Source: Melioribacteraceae bacterium (lineage in GTDB: Bacteria; Bacteroidota; Ignavibacteria; Ignavibacteriales; Melioribacteraceae). Taken from it: DNA of 64,000 nt. The notes under the pieces are model-generated. The model was not told the DNA's origin. It searched no databases and was given only the letters and a program-made list of their open reading frames with translations. Position 1 is the stretch's first letter. Every line of letters starts with the position of its first letter. Below, piece by piece: positions 53,100 to 64,000 of this stretch. The stretch spans positions 17,060 to 81,059 of the forward strand of contig JAKIUC010000011.1 in assembly GCA_021647785.1 (NCBI GenBank). The letters are read 5' to 3'. A program made the translations under genes and the position numbers.

Positions 53100-54662
53100 T
53101 TATTTTCCAATGCAAAAGTTATCAAAAATATTATTTAATATATCATCTGTTGTAACTTTACCTATAATCTCACCGAGAGAATCTTCTGCAGCTCTAAGAT
53201 TAACAGAGATAAATTCTCCAGATAGATTTTTATTTAGCGAACTTATTCCTTCATCCAAATCGGACTTTGCCTTAGAGAGTGCATTAAAATGTCTAATATT
53301 ATTTATTATTGCTGATTTTTCCGTAAATGAGCCGCTTCCTAACGCCTTTTCTTTTAAGAGTTCAAGCAGGCTATCTATTCCAATGTTTTCTTTTACAGAT
53401 ATCTTCAGATGTGGGATTTTGTAATTGTCCGTCATTTCTACCAAAGGCATCCATTCGGAGGCTTCGCTCAATGACCGATTAATATTTGACAGAGGAGTAG
53501 AGATATCGCTTGATGAACAACTTTTACTTGATTGCTGAGATTTCGTGGGCTTCATTGTAGGAGGTTGAGCATGATATACAGTTTGTTGAGTCATCGTGGG
53601 CTGAGTTCTCTTCATCGTGGGGTGAGCGGAGCCGAACCCCAAGTCAACCTTATTAAGAACTCTTATAATTCGATTCTCATCTATCAGCTCTATTAACTCA
53701 TTGAACAATTCTCTTGGAGTTCCATTAACTACTTCGTCTATTAAAATTACTATATCAGAATTTTTAACAGCCTCACGACTTCTATCAACGCCCTCCTTTT
53801 CAACTTTATCTTCAGCTAATCTAATTCCAGCAGTATCGTAGAGCTTAAACAAAACTCCATCAATTACCACTTCTTCTCTAATTATATCTCTCGTTGTACC
53901 TGGAGTTTCGCTAACAATTGCTCTCGATTCTTTTAATATAAAATTTAACAACGAGGATTTACCTACATTTGGTCTTCCAACAATTGCAACATTTACCCCA
54001 TCCCGAACGACCCTTCCAAAAGAGTATGTGGATAATAGTTTTTCAATTTCACTAACAATTTTCTGAATTTCTTCTTTCACTTTGTCTTTTGCCACAAACT
54101 CCAAATCCTCTTCAGCAAAATCTAATTCAAGTTCAATTAGTGATGTTGTATTAATCAATGCATTTCTGAGTGATTCTATTTTCTGCGATAGCATTCCATC
54201 AAGCTGATTTCTTGCACCCCGCAGCGAAGCCTCTGTTCTCGAATTAATTATATCGGCAACCGCTTCTGCTTGTGTTAAATCCATTTTTCCATTAAGGAAG
54301 GCACGCTTGGTAAACTCGCCTGGTTCGGCTAAGCGGATATTAATAGATACCAACTCTTCTATTATTTTTTTTACTACTATTATGCTTGAGTGGGAACTAA
54401 TTTCAATTGAATCCTCACCAGTATATGAATTTGGGTTTATGAAAACAGAAACCAAAACATCATCTATTACATCCCCATTTTTTGAAACAATTTTTCCATA
54501 ATGAAGTGTATGTGTTTTTACGTTAAGGAGACTTGCTTTGCCCTCAAAAATGGAATTGACTTTCTCGATAGAATTAGTGCCGCTAACTCTAATTATTGAA
54601 ATTGCACCTTCACCAACCGGTGTAGCAACGGCTACAATAGTATCGTTATTTGAAAAATGCAT
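53100..54662 (-). CDS. mnmE: tRNA modification GTPase MnmE, with an in-frame insertion in the G domain
   Basis: 520 aa versus about 455 in the family. N-terminal domain with TPVGEGAISIIRVSG; helical domain; G domain with GRPNVGKSSLLN (G1), TPGTTRD (G2), DTAGIR (G3), LNKVDL (G4, ending at residue 341) and ISVKENIG (G5, around 421-428); C-terminal FCIGK with the conserved Cys. G4 and G5 are usually some 20-25 residues apart; here about 80 lie between, made of PTMK/PTMT repeats and Ser-rich sequence. It partners MnmG in wobble-uridine modification. The insertion keeps the frame, so the protein can be full-length. Confidence 0.93.
   Translation of the reverse strand: MHFSNNDTIVAVATPVGEGAISIIRVSGTNSIEKVNSIFEGKASLLNVKTHTLHYGKIVSKNGDVIDDVLVSVFINPNSYTGEDSIEISSHSSIIVVKKIIEELVSINIRLAEPGEFTKRAFLNGKMDLTQAEAVADIINSRTEASLRGARNQLDGMLSQKIESLRNALINTTSLIELELDFAEEDLEFVAKDKVKEEIQKIVSEIEKLLSTYSFGRVVRDGVNVAIVGRPNVGKSSLLNFILKESRAIVSETPGTTRDIIREEVVIDGVLFKLYDTAGIRLAEDKVEKEGVDRSREAVKNSDIVILIDEVVNGTPRELFNELIELIDENRIIRVLNKVDLGFGSAHPTMKRTQPTMTQQTVYHAQPPTMKPTKSQQSSKSCSSSDISTPLSNINRSLSEASEWMPLVEMTDNYKIPHLKISVKENIGIDSLLELLKEKALGSGSFTEKSAIINNIRHFNALSKAKSDLDEGISSLNKNLSGEFISVNLRAAEDSLGEIIGKVTTDDILNNIFDNFCIGK
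53404..53640 (-). repeat. Repeat-derived insertion inside mnmE
   Basis: Within this stretch the plus strand shows CATCGTGGGCTGAG and CATCGTGGGGTGAG plus a diverged third copy, and GCTTCGCTCAATGACCG, the kind of motif seen in dispersed repeats of this lineage. It encodes the extra residues between G4 and G5. Exact limits cannot be set without homologues. Confidence 0.55.
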
Positions 54663-55138
54663 TTAGATTCGCTATTAATTTAAAAGAACTTTAAAGTTAA
54701 CATTTATTGTTTCTATCTACAACCACTTTTTTAATGTGTTTTGGGTTACGGCTCCGCTCAAACCACAATTACCCAACGCGTTCAAACTAAGAGGTATCGT
54801 AAACTATGCATGTGAGGCATTAAAAAAAAAAGGGGAATTAAATTATTTTTGAACCTTAACAGTTGTTTAATGGTGTTGAATAACGCAACAATAGAGCAGC
54901 CTGGCTTTCACATTCAGCACAAGTATTCTAAGTCAGCTATATCCTTTTTTCTGTCCAATGCTTTTTTGTTTTTTATCAAATTTTCTTTTGATAGAAAAAA
55001 TACTTTTTCACTTCCAAACAGTTGTTCAACTTTTGAATTATAAGCATCATTAAACTCAATGTTCTATTGAGTGGCTATTGCTCGCATCCGAATATTGTCT
55101 CGGATGTTGTCGCTAACTCTGCATAAATCTTTACAGTT
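54663..55138. other. Intergenic region between gyrA and mnmE, with a decayed fragment
   Basis: About 475 bp. It holds the mnmE promoter and the fragment described at 54914-55060. The rest has no coding character, apart from short repeat-like words such as TTACGGCTCCGCTCAAACC. Confidence 0.5.
54914..55060 (-). pseudogene. 3' fragment of a nucleotidyltransferase-like (AbiEii/minimal NTase type) gene
   Basis: The minus strand reads IEFNDAYNSKVEQLFGSEKV, FFLSKENLIKNKKALDRKKD, IADLEYL before a TGA at 54914-54916. The pattern 'ISKEDLIKNKKAxGRxKDLADLExL' is the usual C-terminal end of toxin-like nucleotidyltransferases found with HEPN or AbiE partners. Nothing of the catalytic N-terminal part remains. 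Assignment is by recollection of the motif. Confidence 0.5.
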
Positions 55139-57631
55139 TTACAACATTGGTTCTTCATCTTTGTTTGTATCTGGGCTTTCTGTATTTCCGTTGCCATTAC
55201 CGTTTACATCATCAAAAACTACTTTAGCAATATCAGCAATTGAATCACCTTCTTTAAGATTTATAACTTTAACACCTTGTGTGTTTCTGCCCATTACTCT
55301 AATAGCTTTAACACCTTGGCGAATTACCATTCCTTTATGGGTAATAATAACTAACTCATCTTTGTCGTTAACTTCCATTAATGCCATAAGGTTTCCGTTT
55401 TTATCACCAGCCTTAATTGTTTTAACGCCTTTACCACCACGGTTGGTAATGCGATAGTCTTCAATGTTACTACGTTTTCCGTAACCTTTATCTGTAACCA
55501 CTAAAAGTGTAGAAACACTACGCACAACAATAAATCCAACAACCTCATCGCCTGGTGAGAGCCTAATTCCCCTTACGCCTGTTGATGTTCTGCCCATGCT
55601 TCTAACTTTTTCCTCTTCAAAGCGGATAGCCATTCCAGATTTTGTTCCAATAATAATATGGTTGTTGCCATCGGTTAATTTAACAGCCATTAGTTTATCA
55701 CCAGGCACTAAATTAATTGCATTTATTCCACCACGACGAACATTTGCATAAGCAGAGAGAACTGTTTTTTTGATAGTTCCATTCTTGGTTGCCATGACAA
55801 GATATTTATCATCGGTATATTCTTTAACTGTTACGAATGCTGTTATTTTATCGTTCTTATCTTTCTCAAGCAAATTAATAATCGAACGTCCACGTGCAGC
55901 TCTTCCAGATTCTGGAATTTCGTGAACCTTTAACCAATATGCTCTACCAAGATCGGTAAAGAACATAATGTACTGATGAGTAGATGCAATAAACATATGC
56001 TCAATAAAGTCTTCATCCTTAGTGCCGGCACCGGTAACTCCTCTGCCGCCTCGTCCTTGTTTTCTGTAACCGCTTACAGGAATTCGTTTAATGAAACCGC
56101 TATGCGAAATTGTAACAACTACATCTTCTTCGGCAATAATATCTTCGAGAGAAAATTCTTTTGGGTCGTGAATTATTTCAGTTCGTCTTTCATCACCAAA
56201 TTTATCTCTAACTTCTATAAGCTCTGTTTTAATAATTTCAAAGCGTTTAATTTCGTCTTCTAAAATGCCTTGAAGTCTCTCTATTAATTTTATTACTTCT
56301 TTATATTCGTTCTCTATCTTCTGACGCTCAAGCCCAGTAAGCCTTTGCAGTCGCATATCCAAAATTGCTTTTGCTTGAATCTCTGACAACTTGAATTTTT
56401 TTATCAGATTGTTTCTTGCAGTTTCAGCATCTTTTGAACTTCTAATTGTTTTAATTACTTCATCAATATTATCGAGAGCAATTATGTAACCTTCTAAAAT
56501 GTGAGCACGTCTTTCGGCAGAATCTAACTCATATTTTGTTCTACGAATTAAAACTTCCATTCTGTGATCAACATAATGTTTAATCATTTCTCTCAGAGTT
56601 AATACTTTCGGTATTCCTCTTACTAGTGCAAGCATAATAACGCCAAACGTTACTTGCATTTGTGTGTGTTTAAATAATTGATTTAAAACTACAGCAGGTT
56701 GTCCATCACGTTTTAACTCAATAACCACACGCATTCCGTCTCTATCCGATTCATCTCTAAGGTTAGAGATATCAGTAATTTTTCCTGAACGCACTAAATC
56801 AGCAATTTTTTCAATTAAGTTCGATTTGTTTACTTGAAACGGTAGCTCGGAAATTATTATTGATTCGCGATCGTTTTTATGAGTTTCAACATTTGCTTTT
56901 GCTCTAATTACAACTCTGCCACGTCCAGTTTCGTAAGCACTGCGAACTCCTTCGTAGCCATAGATAATTCCACCAGTAGGAAAATCGGGAGCGGTAATAT
57001 GTTTCATTAAATCGGGAACTGTAATTTCTGGTTCATCGATATAAGCAATTACACCATTGATAATTTCAGTAATATTGTGAGGTGGAATGTTTGTTGCCAT
57101 TCCCACAGCTATTCCAGTTGCACCATTTACCAATAGGTTAGGAAAATATGATGGCATTACGGTTGGCTCTTGAAGCGAGTCATCAAAGTTGGGTGAAAAG
57201 TCGCAAGTATTTTTATCGAGATCTCTAAGCATCAATTCTGAAATTTTTGCCATACGTGCTTCTGTATAACGCATTGCTGCAGCATTATCACCATCTACAG
57301 AACCAAAGTTTCCTTGCCCCTGAACAAGTGGATATCGCAAAGAAAATGATTGAACCATCCGCACCATAGAATCGTAAACAGCAGTATCGCCATGAGGATG
57401 ATACTTACCCAAAACCTCACCCACAATTCTAGCAGATTTTTTATATGCTTTGTTGTGAGCAACTCCTAATTCGTGCATTCCATAAAGTACACGGCGGTGA
57501 ACGGGTTTCAGTCCGTCTCGCACATCAGGCAAAGCTCTTGAAACAATTACAGACATTGAGTAATCGATGTAAGATGATTTCATTTCATCTTCAAGAGTAA
57601 CTGGTAATATTTTTTCAAAAAATGTTGACAT
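55139..57631 (-). CDS. gyrA: DNA gyrase subunit A
   Basis: 830 aa. Breakage-reunion domain with [37 protein letters not shown] [22 protein letters not shown], and catalytic Tyr in [21 protein letters not shown] coiled coil; C-terminal pinwheel with the GyrA box QGRGGRG and six blades. Residue after GDTAV is Tyr in place of the Ser83 equivalent pattern ([10 protein letters not shown] is normal). It introduces negative supercoils with GyrB. The acidic tail (DEEPML) is typical. Confidence 0.97.
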   Translation of the reverse strand: MSTFFEKILPVTLEDEMKSSYIDYSMSVIVSRALPDVRDGLKPVHRRVLYGMHELGVAHNKAYKKSARIVGEVLGKYHPHGDTAVYDSMVRMVQSFSLRYPLVQGQGNFGSVDGDNAAAMRYTEARMAKISELMLRDLDKNTCDFSPNFDDSLQEPTVMPSYFPNLLVNGATGIAVGMATNIPPHNITEIINGVIAYIDEPEITVPDLMKHITAPDFPTGGIIYGYEGVRSAYETGRGRVVIRAKANVETHKNDRESIIISELPFQVNKSNLIEKIADLVRSGKITDISNLRDESDRDGMRVVIELKRDGQPAVVLNQLFKHTQMQVTFGVIMLALVRGIPKVLTLREMIKHYVDHRMEVLIRRTKYELDSAERRAHILEGYIIALDNIDEVIKTIRSSKDAETARNNLIKKFKLSEIQAKAILDMRLQRLTGLERQKIENEYKEVIKLIERLQGILEDEIKRFEIIKTELIEVRDKFGDERRTEIIHDPKEFSLEDIIAEEDVVVTISHSGFIKRIPVSGYRKQGRGGRGVTGAGTKDEDFIEHMFIASTHQYIMFFTDLGRAYWLKVHEIPESGRAARGRSIINLLEKDKNDKITAFVTVKEYTDDKYLVMATKNGTIKKTVLSAYANVRRGGINAINLVPGDKLMAVKLTDGNNHIIIGTKSGMAIRFEEEKVRSMGRTSTGVRGIRLSPGDEVVGFIVVRSVSTLLVVTDKGYGKRSNIEDYRITNRGGKGVKTIKAGDKNGNLMALMEVNDKDELVIITHKGMVIRQGVKAIRVMGRNTQGVKVINLKEGDSIADIAKVVFDDVNGNGNGNTESPDTNKDEEPML

Positions 57632-57696
57632 AATTTTTTATCTACTTTTTATAATTGTAAAATTTTTATTTTTCTTTCTCTTTCTAAAAGCAACCG

Positions 57697-57830
57697 TCAT
57701 TACGAGGAGTCTGCTTTTTGACGACGAGGCTCTGTAAGAATCCCTTTGGGATAATCTGTTGTAGATTGTCCCAAAGGGATTCTTACAGAGTTTCATCCCA
57801 TCCCGATAAATCGGGAGGATTCGCAATGAT
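57697..57830. repeat. MITE-like palindromic element between gyrA and gyrB
   Basis: Ends are TCATTACGA (from 57697) and TCGCAATGA (to 57829), an imperfect 9-bp inverted repeat. Inside, 57730-57751 and 57769-57790 are perfect 22-bp inverted repeats, and CCCGATAAATCGGG adds a second small stem. The element fills most of the gap between gyrB and gyrA. No ORF. Confidence 0.65.
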
Positions 57831-57838
57831 ATCTTATT

Positions 57839-59788
<1,950 letters not shown>

Positions 59789-59796
59789 TTATTCTT

Positions 59797-60084
59797 TTAT
59801 GAAATAAATTTAATTTTATCTATCTGAATATTGTTAAAATGGTTTTCAATTTTGCTTATTATTGCTGTTTGCTTAAGATTAAGTTCGCTTCTCCAAACAG
59901 AATTTTCTACTCGTAAAAACAATACATTTTTTTTGAACTTAATTGCTTTAGCTATTTCGTTTAGCTCCGGAAAAATTTCTTTGAACTTTTGAACTATCTC
60001 TTCTTCCTTAGCTTTAGCAACTATTTTACTAAATTCTTTCTCTTTAAAGAGAACATCCGAAATGCTTCTAAAATTATTAGGCAT
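59797..60084 (-). CDS. DUF721 (DciA-like) protein
   Basis: 95 aa. IVAKAKEEEIVQKFKEIFPELN ... VLFLRVENSVWRSELNLKQTAIISKIENHF fits DUF721, whose best-known member DciA loads the replicative helicase in bacteria lacking DnaC. The start overlaps the recF stop by 8 bases. Position between recF and gyrB is typical. Confidence 0.8.
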   Translation of the reverse strand: MPNNFRSISDVLFKEKEFSKIVAKAKEEEIVQKFKEIFPELNEIAKAIKFKKNVLFLRVENSVWRSELNLKQTAIISKIENHFNNIQIDKIKFIS

Positions 60085-61189
60085 TAACTATTTGCCCATT
60101 ATTTATATTTATTATTAAATCGTCTTCACTATTTGTTAAATAATCAAAATTGGATAGGTTTGTTAATGTTATAAATGCTTGACCTATTTCTTTCAGATAC
60201 TCACTAATTTTATTAGCTCTAAAACCATCCAATTCGCCAAAAATATCATCCATCAAAAATAATGGCGTTCGTCCAATAATATTTTTCAGATAAAAAAATT
60301 CACCAAACCTTAATGCAATTAAAAAAGTTTTATGCTGTCCTTGTGAACCATATTTTTTTAACTCTTTTTCATTAATTCTAAAAATAAATTCATCTCTATG
60401 AGGACCAATTAAATTTTTACCTCTTATCAATTCAAGGTCTCTATTTTTCTCTAATTCGCTAATAAATAACTCTTTAATATTAGAAACATTTGATTGATTT
60501 AAATACAAATACTCAATTGATGGCACCTCCGAGTTATTCATTATTCTCTTATAAGAATCTTGAATATAATCTTTAAATAAATTTAAGAACCTAATTCTAT
60601 GTTCAATTATTTCAGAACCTTGATTAACAAGTGATTCTGTCCAAACAGATAACTCGTCCAATAATTTTTGAGATTTACTCTCTTTTATTTTATTTAATAA
60701 CGATGATCTCTGTCTCAGAGTTCTATTATAATCCAACAAAATTTTTAAATAGGTGCTGCTCGATTGTGAAATAACCGAGTCGAAAAACTTTCTTCTATCT
60801 GCCGGTGCACCTTGTGTTATTGAATGGTTTGCAGGAATCAAAGTTACAACTGGAAACTTTCCAATTAAGTTTGAGGCTCTGGCAATCTGTTTTTCATCAA
60901 CAGAAATTGATTTTTTATTTTCAATATTGCTAAAATATACTCTGACTTTATTATCGGTTAAATCACTAAAATCACCTATAATATTGAAGTAAGATTCATT
61001 AAATGAAGTTACTTCAAAATCTTTTGCTTGACTTAAGTTTTTTGATGTGCAAAGGTAGTATATAGCTTCGATAAGAGAAGTCTTGCCTTGACCATTTCCG
61101 CCAACAATATAGTTTAGATGTTTCGAGAAATTTGTTTTTGTATCTTCATGTAATCTAAAATTTCTCAACTCTATCTTTTTTAACACCAT
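60077..61189 (-). CDS. recF: DNA replication and repair protein RecF
   Basis: 370 aa. LRNFRLHEDTKTNFSKHLNYIVGGNGQGKTSLIEAIYYLC (Walker A), VTLIPANHSITQGAPADRRKFFD, LIGPHRDEF, SQGQHKTFLIALR (signature) and FLMDDIFGELD (Walker B). An SMC-like ATPase that loads RecA at gaps with RecO and RecR. It begins 4 bp after the dnaN stop. Confidence 0.95.
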   Translation of the reverse strand: MVLKKIELRNFRLHEDTKTNFSKHLNYIVGGNGQGKTSLIEAIYYLCTSKNLSQAKDFEVTSFNESYFNIIGDFSDLTDNKVRVYFSNIENKKSISVDEKQIARASNLIGKFPVVTLIPANHSITQGAPADRRKFFDSVISQSSSTYLKILLDYNRTLRQRSSLLNKIKESKSQKLLDELSVWTESLVNQGSEIIEHRIRFLNLFKDYIQDSYKRIMNNSEVPSIEYLYLNQSNVSNIKELFISELEKNRDLELIRGKNLIGPHRDEFIFRINEKELKKYGSQGQHKTFLIALRFGEFFYLKNIIGRTPLFLMDDIFGELDGFRANKISEYLKEIGQAFITLTNLSNFDYLTNSEDDLIININNGQIVNA

Positions 61190-61192
61190 TTT

Positions 61193-62320
61193 TTAGTTAT
61201 TTAGCCGCACTGGCATAATTAACATCATTAAATCTTGATTTTCTTTAATTTTACTTGGAACAATAATTACAGCTTTGTTTGCAGAATGTAATTTTAATAT
61301 AATTTCTTCTTCATTAACTAAATGACTTAACACATCATTTACATATTGTGAATTAAACCCAATGTCTATAGGGGTTCCATTATACTCACACATAATATTT
61401 TCTTTACCAAAATTTCCCATATCAATATCTTCTGCAGATATTTCAAGATTGCTTTCTGTAATTGAAAACTTAACTCTACGTGTACTTGAAGTGGTAGAGA
61501 ACAACATCATTCGCTTAATGGCGTTTAACAATTCCTTTGTTTTTATTTTTAAGTCATATTCATTTTCTAAAGGAATTACACTTCTGTACTCGGGATATTT
61601 TTGTCCAATAAGCCTTGTAATAAGCTCTATATCATTCAATTTAAAAGAGATATGAGTATTACTCATAAACATTTTAATTTCTTTTTCATCTAATATTTTT
61701 TGAAGAACAGAAATAGCTTTTTCCGGAACAACATATTTGTCGTCAATTTCTGCTATAATGTTTTTCTTTTGTAAGTTGGCAAGTCTGTGACCATCAGTAG
61801 CAACAAAACGTAAGCCATCTTCTTCAAACTCTAATAAAGTCCCCATCATTGATGGTCTCATTTCTTCTTTACTCATTGCAAAAGATGTAGTATCAAAGGC
61901 ATGTTTTAAGTCTAAACCATTAATACTAATTTCGTTTATATCATCTGCCTCTGTAGGGAAGTTTGGAATTTCCGGATATTCTTCAGCACTTAAATAACTA
62001 ATAGAATATTCACCATTATCTGTAGTTAAATTAATTTTATGATTATCTGTTATTTCAAAATTCACTGTTGTATCACCAAACGATTTTAAGATATCGTGAG
62101 TTAATCTTGCAGGAACAACTATTGAAATATCTTTTTCGGCTACAATATTGATTGAAGATTTCATCGATATTTCTAAATCGGTAGCAATTATTGTTAAAGA
62201 ACTTTCCTTTATTTCAAACAGGAAATTCTCTAAAATTGGCATTGGTGTTCTTGTTGGTACTGCAGGAATTATCTTTGTAAGAAGTTTTTCTAATTCTTTA
62301 CTATTAACTTTAAATTCCAT
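61193..62320 (-). CDS. dnaN: DNA polymerase III sliding clamp (beta subunit)
   Basis: 375 aa in three similar clamp domains (about 1-125, 130-250, 255-375); motifs ATDLEISM, FVATDGHRLA, FNSQYVNDVLSHL, and the C-terminal LIMPVRL clamp-peptide region. GGAG lies nine bases before the ATG. It is the first gene leaving the probable origin leftward. dnaA, which often precedes it, is absent here. Confidence 0.96.
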   Translation of the reverse strand: MEFKVNSKELEKLLTKIIPAVPTRTPMPILENFLFEIKESSLTIIATDLEISMKSSINIVAEKDISIVVPARLTHDILKSFGDTTVNFEITDNHKINLTTDNGEYSISYLSAEEYPEIPNFPTEADDINEISINGLDLKHAFDTTSFAMSKEEMRPSMMGTLLEFEEDGLRFVATDGHRLANLQKKNIIAEIDDKYVVPEKAISVLQKILDEKEIKMFMSNTHISFKLNDIELITRLIGQKYPEYRSVIPLENEYDLKIKTKELLNAIKRMMLFSTTSSTRRVKFSITESNLEISAEDIDMGNFGKENIMCEYNGTPIDIGFNSQYVNDVLSHLVNEEEIILKLHSANKAVIIVPSKIKENQDLMMLIMPVRLNN

Positions 62321-62785
62321 TAAATTAACTCCAAATTTTATAGGTTTATAACGTATAAATATACCAAAAATAAAGCATTATTACAATTTTTGAAATAGTT
62401 TAAAAGGGTTAAAAATAGTGATGTTTAAGTAATTTAATTAGTACTCATATTTTTACATTTTTTATTTTAAAAATCACATTAATTTATCGAGTCTATATAA
62501 ATTTTAATGAATATACATTTAAACAAATTTTACACACACCTATATTAATAATATATATATTCTTTTAAAATTAAATAATAATAATAGATATGTTAATATG
62601 TTGATATCTAATAATTGTTTTGATTTTAGTAATTAAATAAAGCATTTCCTAAAGTAAAATTGTTGATAAGTATTAAATATAATTGTGTTTTAAACATTTT
62701 ATAATTTGCTGTTATTTAAGAGCTATTTACTAACAACTTTTTGACACAATATTAACAACTTATCAACATAAAAAAAACTATTGAA
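62321..62785. other. Probable replication origin (oriC)
   Basis: A 465-bp non-coding, extremely AT-rich gap directly upstream of dnaN. TTATCAACA occurs at 62760-62768 and, in the opposite orientation, at 62661-62669; near-matches are TGTTGATAT (62599-62607) and TTTTACACA (62528-62536). These fit relaxed DnaA boxes (TTATNCACA class). The run of AT repeats at about 62541-62590 would serve as the unwinding element. The dnaN-recF-gyrB cluster and nearby parS sites support origin proximity. Confidence 0.7.
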
Positions 62786-63160
62786 TTAAAGTTTTTCGGT
62801 CATTTCCCCCAAATTTATTTTTTCAGCTTTAGTAAATAAAATCTCCCGCACAAAAGTCATTTTGCCCCAGAGATATGAATTTCCTTTTAACCCTTTTGTA
62901 CTTTTCATCCTTCCTTTTAAACGTATAATTTCAATTGCTGTTGCCTCTCTTCTAATTCCTAACTTACCATATAATTTAATGGCAGGATAATTTTTAAACT
63001 TGCCAAAAAACAAGGATTTAATCCAAAATAAAACTCCGCTATTTACCGATAGTACACAAATATTCGGATTATTCTCTGCATGAACTGAAAGTTTCTGCGG
63101 ATACTTTTCAAAGTAATATCCAGTTTGGTTGTTATTTAAAAAGAGTGAGCCGATAACCAC
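62786..63160 (-). CDS. Truncated flavin-dependent (pyridoxamine 5'-phosphate oxidase-like) protein
   Basis: 124 codons from a GTG at 63158-63160; the same frame is open upstream only to a TAA within the marC 3' end. The sequence GSLFLNNNQTGYYFEKYP, LSVHAENNPNICVLSVN looks like the middle of an FMN-binding split-barrel protein (…GxxFxxxKTxxNIxxNPxVxV), without the N-terminal strand that normally precedes it. I infer a 5'-truncated gene abutting marC. The family call is by resemblance only. Confidence 0.4.
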   Translation of the reverse strand: MVIGSLFLNNNQTGYYFEKYPQKLSVHAENNPNICVLSVNSGVLFWIKSLFFGKFKNYPAIKLYGKLGIRREATAIEIIRLKGRMKSTKGLKGNSYLWGKMTFVREILFTKAEKINLGEMTEKL

Positions 63161-63180
63161 TTTGTTGTCGGAATAACATA

Positions 63181-63798
63181 TTAAATTTTAAAAGCTAATT
63201 TTATTCCCACAACTATCATATCTGTTCCCATTATCGCAAGAATTAATCCCATTATTTTACCAACAACTGTTATCAAATTATTTCCTAACTTTTTTATAAT
63301 CATGTTGCTTAAAGTAAAAGCGAGATAGGTTAAATAAATCATGAATGCAAAAATTACTACCACAATTCCTATATGTATAAAGCCACCATCTGTAACATTA
63401 TTCATAGCCGTAACAATTGTTCCTGGTCCTGCAAGTATCGGAATAGCAAGAGGGGAAATGGCAATTCCATCATCATCATTATCATCATTTTGACTATGTA
63501 TTTTGGATTTTTGCGACTGAAGCATTTCAAAACCGACATAAAAAAGGAGAATTCCGCCAGTTATTTTAAATGCTGGAATTGTAATACCGAAGAGGTCAAA
63601 AACATATTTTCCTAAAATTACAAATATTACAACTATAAAAAATGCAGTAATACTTGCTGTTTTTGCAATTCTCCTCTGCGATGCTTCGCTCTTATCACCC
63701 ACTAAACCTAAAAATACTGGAACATTTGCAATGGGGTTCATTATTGCAAAAAAACCGGTAAATACAGTTAGCGAAAAAGTTAGAATATTATCTGTCAT
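63181..63798 (-). CDS. MarC-family integral membrane protein
   Basis: 205 aa, six hydrophobic segments; FTGFFAIMNPIANVPVFLGL and PLAIPILAGPGTIVTAM are the two family signatures, including the duplicated half-structure. MarC/UPF0056 proteins have no settled function. The His/Asp-rich loop SQNDDNDDDG is a local feature. ORF length is normal. Confidence 0.88.
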   Translation of the reverse strand: MTDNILTFSLTVFTGFFAIMNPIANVPVFLGLVGDKSEASQRRIAKTASITAFFIVVIFVILGKYVFDLFGITIPAFKITGGILLFYVGFEMLQSQKSKIHSQNDDNDDDGIAISPLAIPILAGPGTIVTAMNNVTDGGFIHIGIVVVIFAFMIYLTYLAFTLSNMIIKKLGNNLITVVGKIMGLILAIMGTDMIVVGIKLAFKI

Positions 63799-64000
63799 TT
63801 TTTTTATGTTCCTTTTAGTTAATAACTGTTATTGTTTTTTACATTAAAAAGTCCACTATTAAAAGGTCAATCTTGTCATTGTTATGTTAAAACTCAAGTG
63901 TAAACTGTCCACAATTGAGTATATAGATAACCTATCTGCGTTATTTTAGAATTAGCATTTACATAAATTAAGTAAATCCTTTAATTTGTATTCTTTAGAA
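63799..64000. other. Right window edge, non-coding
   Basis: About 200 bp upstream of marC that should include its promoter. I see no ORF or RNA gene; the neighbouring gene lies outside the window. Confidence 0.4.

Noticed and set aside
54670..54695. Another activator dyad upstream of mnmE
   Set aside because: The sequence has AT-rich symmetry (TTAAAAGAACTTTAA) but wrong spacing, stands alone, and no -24/-12 element is nearby.

Overview
The window looks like a chromosomal segment, next to the replication origin, of an AT-rich Gram-negative bacterium of the Bacteroidota/Chlorobi group, most likely class Ignavibacteria. This rests on outer-membrane barrels, lipoproteins with lipobox cysteines, a PorQ-like type IX secretion (T9SS) protein, and three secreted proteins ending in the T9SS sorting domain with the NPFNP-type linker and a GxxVxxLV...SGxYxYxL...TKKMLL pattern. 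Placement is by recognition of these families, not by a search.

Layout. 1-7.6 kb: a cut-off outer-membrane barrel gene, small envelope proteins, a lipoprotein, a PorQ-like protein, a TPR protein and a CLC chloride transporter with CBS and RCK-C domains. 7.7-15.4 kb: a regulatory island. A VCBS/propeller-type sensor kinase and an NtrC-class activator form an operon. A roughly 165-bp module with a sigma-54-like -24/-12 promoter and three TTAAAG-N4-CTTTAA dyads occurs twice in direct orientation. One copy drives a micro-operon of two tiny membrane proteins (28 and 85 aa). The other lies just upstream of the kinase, facing a secreted metalloprotease gene that carries two in-frame stop codons. 15.4-18.5 kb: a GH20 hexosaminidase and a membrane protein. 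18.8-20.9 kb: a decayed two-gene unit (DUF6978-like and DUF1828/DUF1829) interrupted by a 256-bp element with 24-bp perfect terminal inverted repeats, then another palindromic repeat. 20.9-29.8 kb: a T9SS esterase, and divergent from it a TetR regulator with a full tripartite YbhGFSR-type ABC exporter; they share a large palindromic operator. 30-49.4 kb: housekeeping and metabolic genes (pyrimidine-nucleoside phosphorylase, pepT, methyltransferase, GNAT, a membrane AlbA_2 protein, thioredoxin-like protein, a chorismate mutase-prephenate dehydratase-ACT-DAHP synthase fusion, fbp, T9SS subtilase, hutH, YceI-MarR, hydrolase, LytS/LytTR pair). 49.4-62.3 kb: a leftward origin-proximal cluster, dnaN-recF-DUF721-gyrB-gyrA-mnmE-mnmG-rsmG-murQ, with two perfect parS sites between mnmE and mnmG. 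62.3-62.8 kb: a very AT-rich gap with DnaA-box-like sites, the probable oriC. A truncated flavin-oxidoreductase-like fragment and a MarC protein follow; dnaA is not in the window.

The most notable items are the duplicated sigma-54/NtrC module with its micro-operon, the CM-PDT-ACT-DAHPS fusion, an in-frame repeat-derived insertion in the G domain of mnmE, several families of small palindromic/MITE-like repeats (including one between gyrA and gyrB), and several nonsense- or frameshift-broken genes reconstructed by reading through stops. I saw no rRNA, tRNA, CRISPR array or complete insertion sequence.
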